This document shows positions 62,206 to 64,000 of a DNA stretch of 64,000 nt, one piece after another. The notes below the pieces were generated by a model. That model was not told the DNA's origin, did not search any database, and saw only the letters and a list, made by a program, of their open reading frames with translations. Each line of letters begins with the position of its first letter. Within the stretch, counting starts at the first letter, position 1. A program made the position numbers and the translations under genes. This stretch comes from Pontibacter russatus (GTDB lineage Bacteria; Bacteroidota; Bacteroidia; Cytophagales; Hymenobacteraceae). The stretch spans positions 4,047,001 to 4,111,000 of the forward strand of contig NZ_CP047984.1 of NCBI RefSeq assembly GCF_009931655.1, read 5' to 3'.

Positions 62206-63665
62206 TTACTCGCCCCGCAGCTGCAGAATCAGATCTATTTTATACTGGTGCAGGCTGCCTTCCAGACCGGCGGGGTAGCTGTGCGGGTTCAGGTAGCGTC
62301 GGATGCTCTCGTGCAGCTTGTCGAGCTGGGCTTTGGTGCGGGCTTTGATGGCAGGCAGGTCCGGCAAATCATATATAAGCTCACCTGCTTCGAAAACCGG
62401 CACCAGCAGCTCTTCGGAGGCGGTGCCCGGCGCGATGGTCTTGCGGCGGGTACTGTCGAGCGGGTCCACTATCTGGATATGATCCGGCAGGCTTTCCAGC
62501 TCATTATAAATCATATCGGCAATAAACACCCCGTCCCGGAAGCGGCGCACCTGCAGCATACCGGGCGTGGAGGTCTTCGCCCTTTGTTCCGACAGCTTCA
62601 CTTTGTATTCCCACTCGCCGCCCTGCCGCCGGAGCGCCGCCATTTTATACACCCCCCCAGGGCAGGCTGGTCGTAGGCAGTGATCATGCGGGTGCCCACG
62701 CCCCACACGTTTATTTGCGCGCCCTCCTGCTTCAGGCTGGTGATGATGTGCTCGTCCAGGTCGTTGCTGGCCACAATGCTGGTGTCGGTGAAGCCTGCGG
62801 CATCCAGCAGCTTGCGCGCCTCTTTGCTGAGGTAGGTCAGGTCGCCGGAGTCGAGGCGGATGCCCCCGAAGGTAAAGCCCGACGGCTGCAGTTGCTGCGC
62901 CACTTTTATTGCGGTCCGCACGCCCTCCAGCGTGTCGAAGGTATCCACCAGAAAAACGGAGTCGTGCGGGAAAGTTTTCCCGTAAGCCAGGAACGCCTCT
63001 TCCTCAGTGGCGAAGGCCTGCACCCAGCTGTGCGCATGCGTGCCTTTTACAGGGATGTTGTACAGTTGCCCGGCCAGCAGGTTGGAGGTGGCCGAGGCAC
63101 CGCCTATATAGGCCGCCCGGGCCGCCGACAAAGAGCCGTCGATGCCCTGCGCGCGGCGCATCCCGAACTCTATCACCGGGTCGCCTTTGGCGGCGTCGGC
63201 AATGCGGGCCGCTTTGGTGGCAATCAGGGTTTCGAAGTTGATGATGGTGAGCAGCGGGGTTTCTACCAGTTGCGCCTGCAGCAGTGGCCCGCGCACCCGT
63301 ACCAGCGGCTCACCCGGAAACACCGCCGTGCCCTCCGGAATGGCGTCCACACTGCAGGAAAATTCCATATGACGCAGGTAGTTCACAAATTCCGCCTCAA
63401 ACAGCGGCTGCCCCTGGCTTCCTTTCAGGCCGGCTATATAGGCCAAGTCCTCCTCCCCGAACCGCAGCTCCTGCAGGTACTGCACGGCGTGCTCCAGGCC
63501 AGCGGCAATGGTATACCCCCCGTTGAAAGGGTTTTTCCGGAAGTAAAGGTGAAAAACCGCCTCCTGCTCTGCCATGCCGTTTTTCCAGTAGCCATAGGCC
63601 ATCGTCAGCTGGTACAGGTCGGTGAGCAGCGAGAGCGAGGTTGCGTATATATCTTTCAGAGCCAT
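62206..63665 (-). CDS. pncB: Nicotinate phosphoribosyltransferase (frameshifted as sequenced)
   Basis: Salvage enzyme that joins nicotinate to PRPP for NAD synthesis. Frame 1 (63665 to about 62660) has the family start SLLTDLYQLTMAYGYWKNGM, the substrate region GTHAHSWVQAF near 200-212 and IRLDSGDLTYLSKEARKLLD; frame 2 (to 62206) finishes with VYKMAALRRQGGEWEYKVKL and the late RRYLNPHSYPAGLE. They join as ALGGVYKM if the seven-C run (62652-62658, plus strand) had eight. Repaired length is 486 residues, normal for the family. One base lost from a long homopolymer: sequencing slip is likely, mutation possible. Confidence 0.88.
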
Positions 63666-63813
63666 GCCCGTAAATTAAGCATTAAGCGTCAGAAAACGCA
63701 AAGGAACAAAAAAACCAGTGAAAGCCGCCCCCTTTTACAAGCCGACAATCAACCATAACGCAATTTGAAATTAAAGTCTTGCATCTTGATCTGCTCGTCT
63801 GCAATTTTAAGCC
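63666..63813. other. Divergent intergenic region of pncB and the last gene
   Basis: 148 bp with no gene; should hold both promoters. No convincing TAnnTTTG element was read on the plus strand. Confidence 0.4.
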
Positions 63814-64000
63814 ATGCACAACCGACAGTTCATTCCCTTCGCCGAAGTTAAAAATCAGCGTGCCATTGTAGTAGACAGCACCCACCCCAACGGGGTGATG
63901 CTGTCGCACTGGCGCGGCGCGCCCACGCCGCCCGAGATACGCGTCGATACCAGCGCCGCCATTGTATTGCATGCCCTGCGGCTGCGCCTGCCCCAACTGG
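63814..64000 (+). CDS. N-terminal part of a hypothetical protein, DUF6687-like
   Basis: Open frame from ATG 63814 to the window end, 62 residues visible (MHNRQFIPFAEVKNQRAIVV...). The stretch VVDSTHPNGVMLSHWRGAPT with TPPEIRVDTSAAIVLHAL resembles the start of DUF6687 proteins as I remember them; this is a weak, memory-based match. No function is established. Divergent from pncB. Confidence 0.55.
   Translation, partial: MHNRQFIPFAEVKNQRAIVVDSTHPNGVMLSHWRGAPTPPEIRVDTSAAIVLHALRLRLPQL

Noticed and set aside
62648..62662. Programmed ribosomal frameshifting in pncB
   Set aside because: No known programmed shift in this enzyme; two other genes in the window show the same homopolymer contraction, so a base-level cause is simpler.

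Overview
The window looks like chromosomal DNA of a GC-rich Bacteroidota, most likely Cytophagales/Hymenobacteraceae (Pontibacter-like). The reasons are Bacteroidota-type promoters (TTTG-N19-TAnnTTTG upstream of lpdA), a carboxypeptidase-regulatory TonB receptor paired with a DUF4249-type lipoprotein, a large FtsX permease with LolD-like and HlyD partners under a sigma54-type regulator, YpdA, and a CzcA-type RND pump fused to its outer-membrane factor. The family assignment is inference from gene content, not a computed placement. No rRNA, tRNA or CRISPR array was seen.

Layout. 1-9.6 kb, minus strand: a metal and cation transport cluster (partial Ca2+-type P-ATPase, a decayed VIT1/CCC1 gene, and an RND efflux operon of small membrane protein, fused CzcA-TolC and adaptor lipoprotein). 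9.6-13.7 kb: M28 peptidase, GNAT, GMC oxidoreductase. 13.7-17.1 kb: an AT-rich island in which two plus-strand genes are flanked by three attC-like sites, an integron cassette array with no integrase in view (CALIN-like). 17.1-35.3 kb: RluE-type pseudouridine synthase, GNAT, VWA-like membrane protein, fabG, M23 peptidase, lpdA, two tandem front-end-type desaturases, GNAT, YpdA, NmrA-type reductase, RhlE helicase, DMT exporter, AI-2E-family protein. 35.3-49.6 kb: AT-rich orphan, class C serine hydrolase, rarA, sppA, purine nucleoside phosphorylase, DUF4249/TonB receptor pair, M61 peptidase, small exported proteins. 49.6-57.4 kb: FtsX/LolD-like/HlyD export operon divergent from an NtrC-type regulator and its kinase, with two helically phased operator-like repeats between them. 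57.4-64 kb: thioredoxin, a signalling module (small protein, membrane protein, HisKA_3 kinase, receiver-only regulator), MFS exporter, HNH protein, nicotinate phosphoribosyltransferase, partial gene.

Three otherwise intact genes (TonB receptor, sensor kinase, pncB) each carry one frameshift explained by loss of a single G/C from a homopolymer run. This may be base-calling error or real mutation.

Non-coding structure is rich: simple-sequence inverted repeats abutting stop codons, a dispersed family of about 35-bp hairpins, two or three MITE-like elements, and a marked excess of TATATA, including inside genes. The strongest candidate for something undescribed is the integron cassette array at 14.5-16.85 kb. 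Its cassette ends are complementary in the way integron cassettes require.
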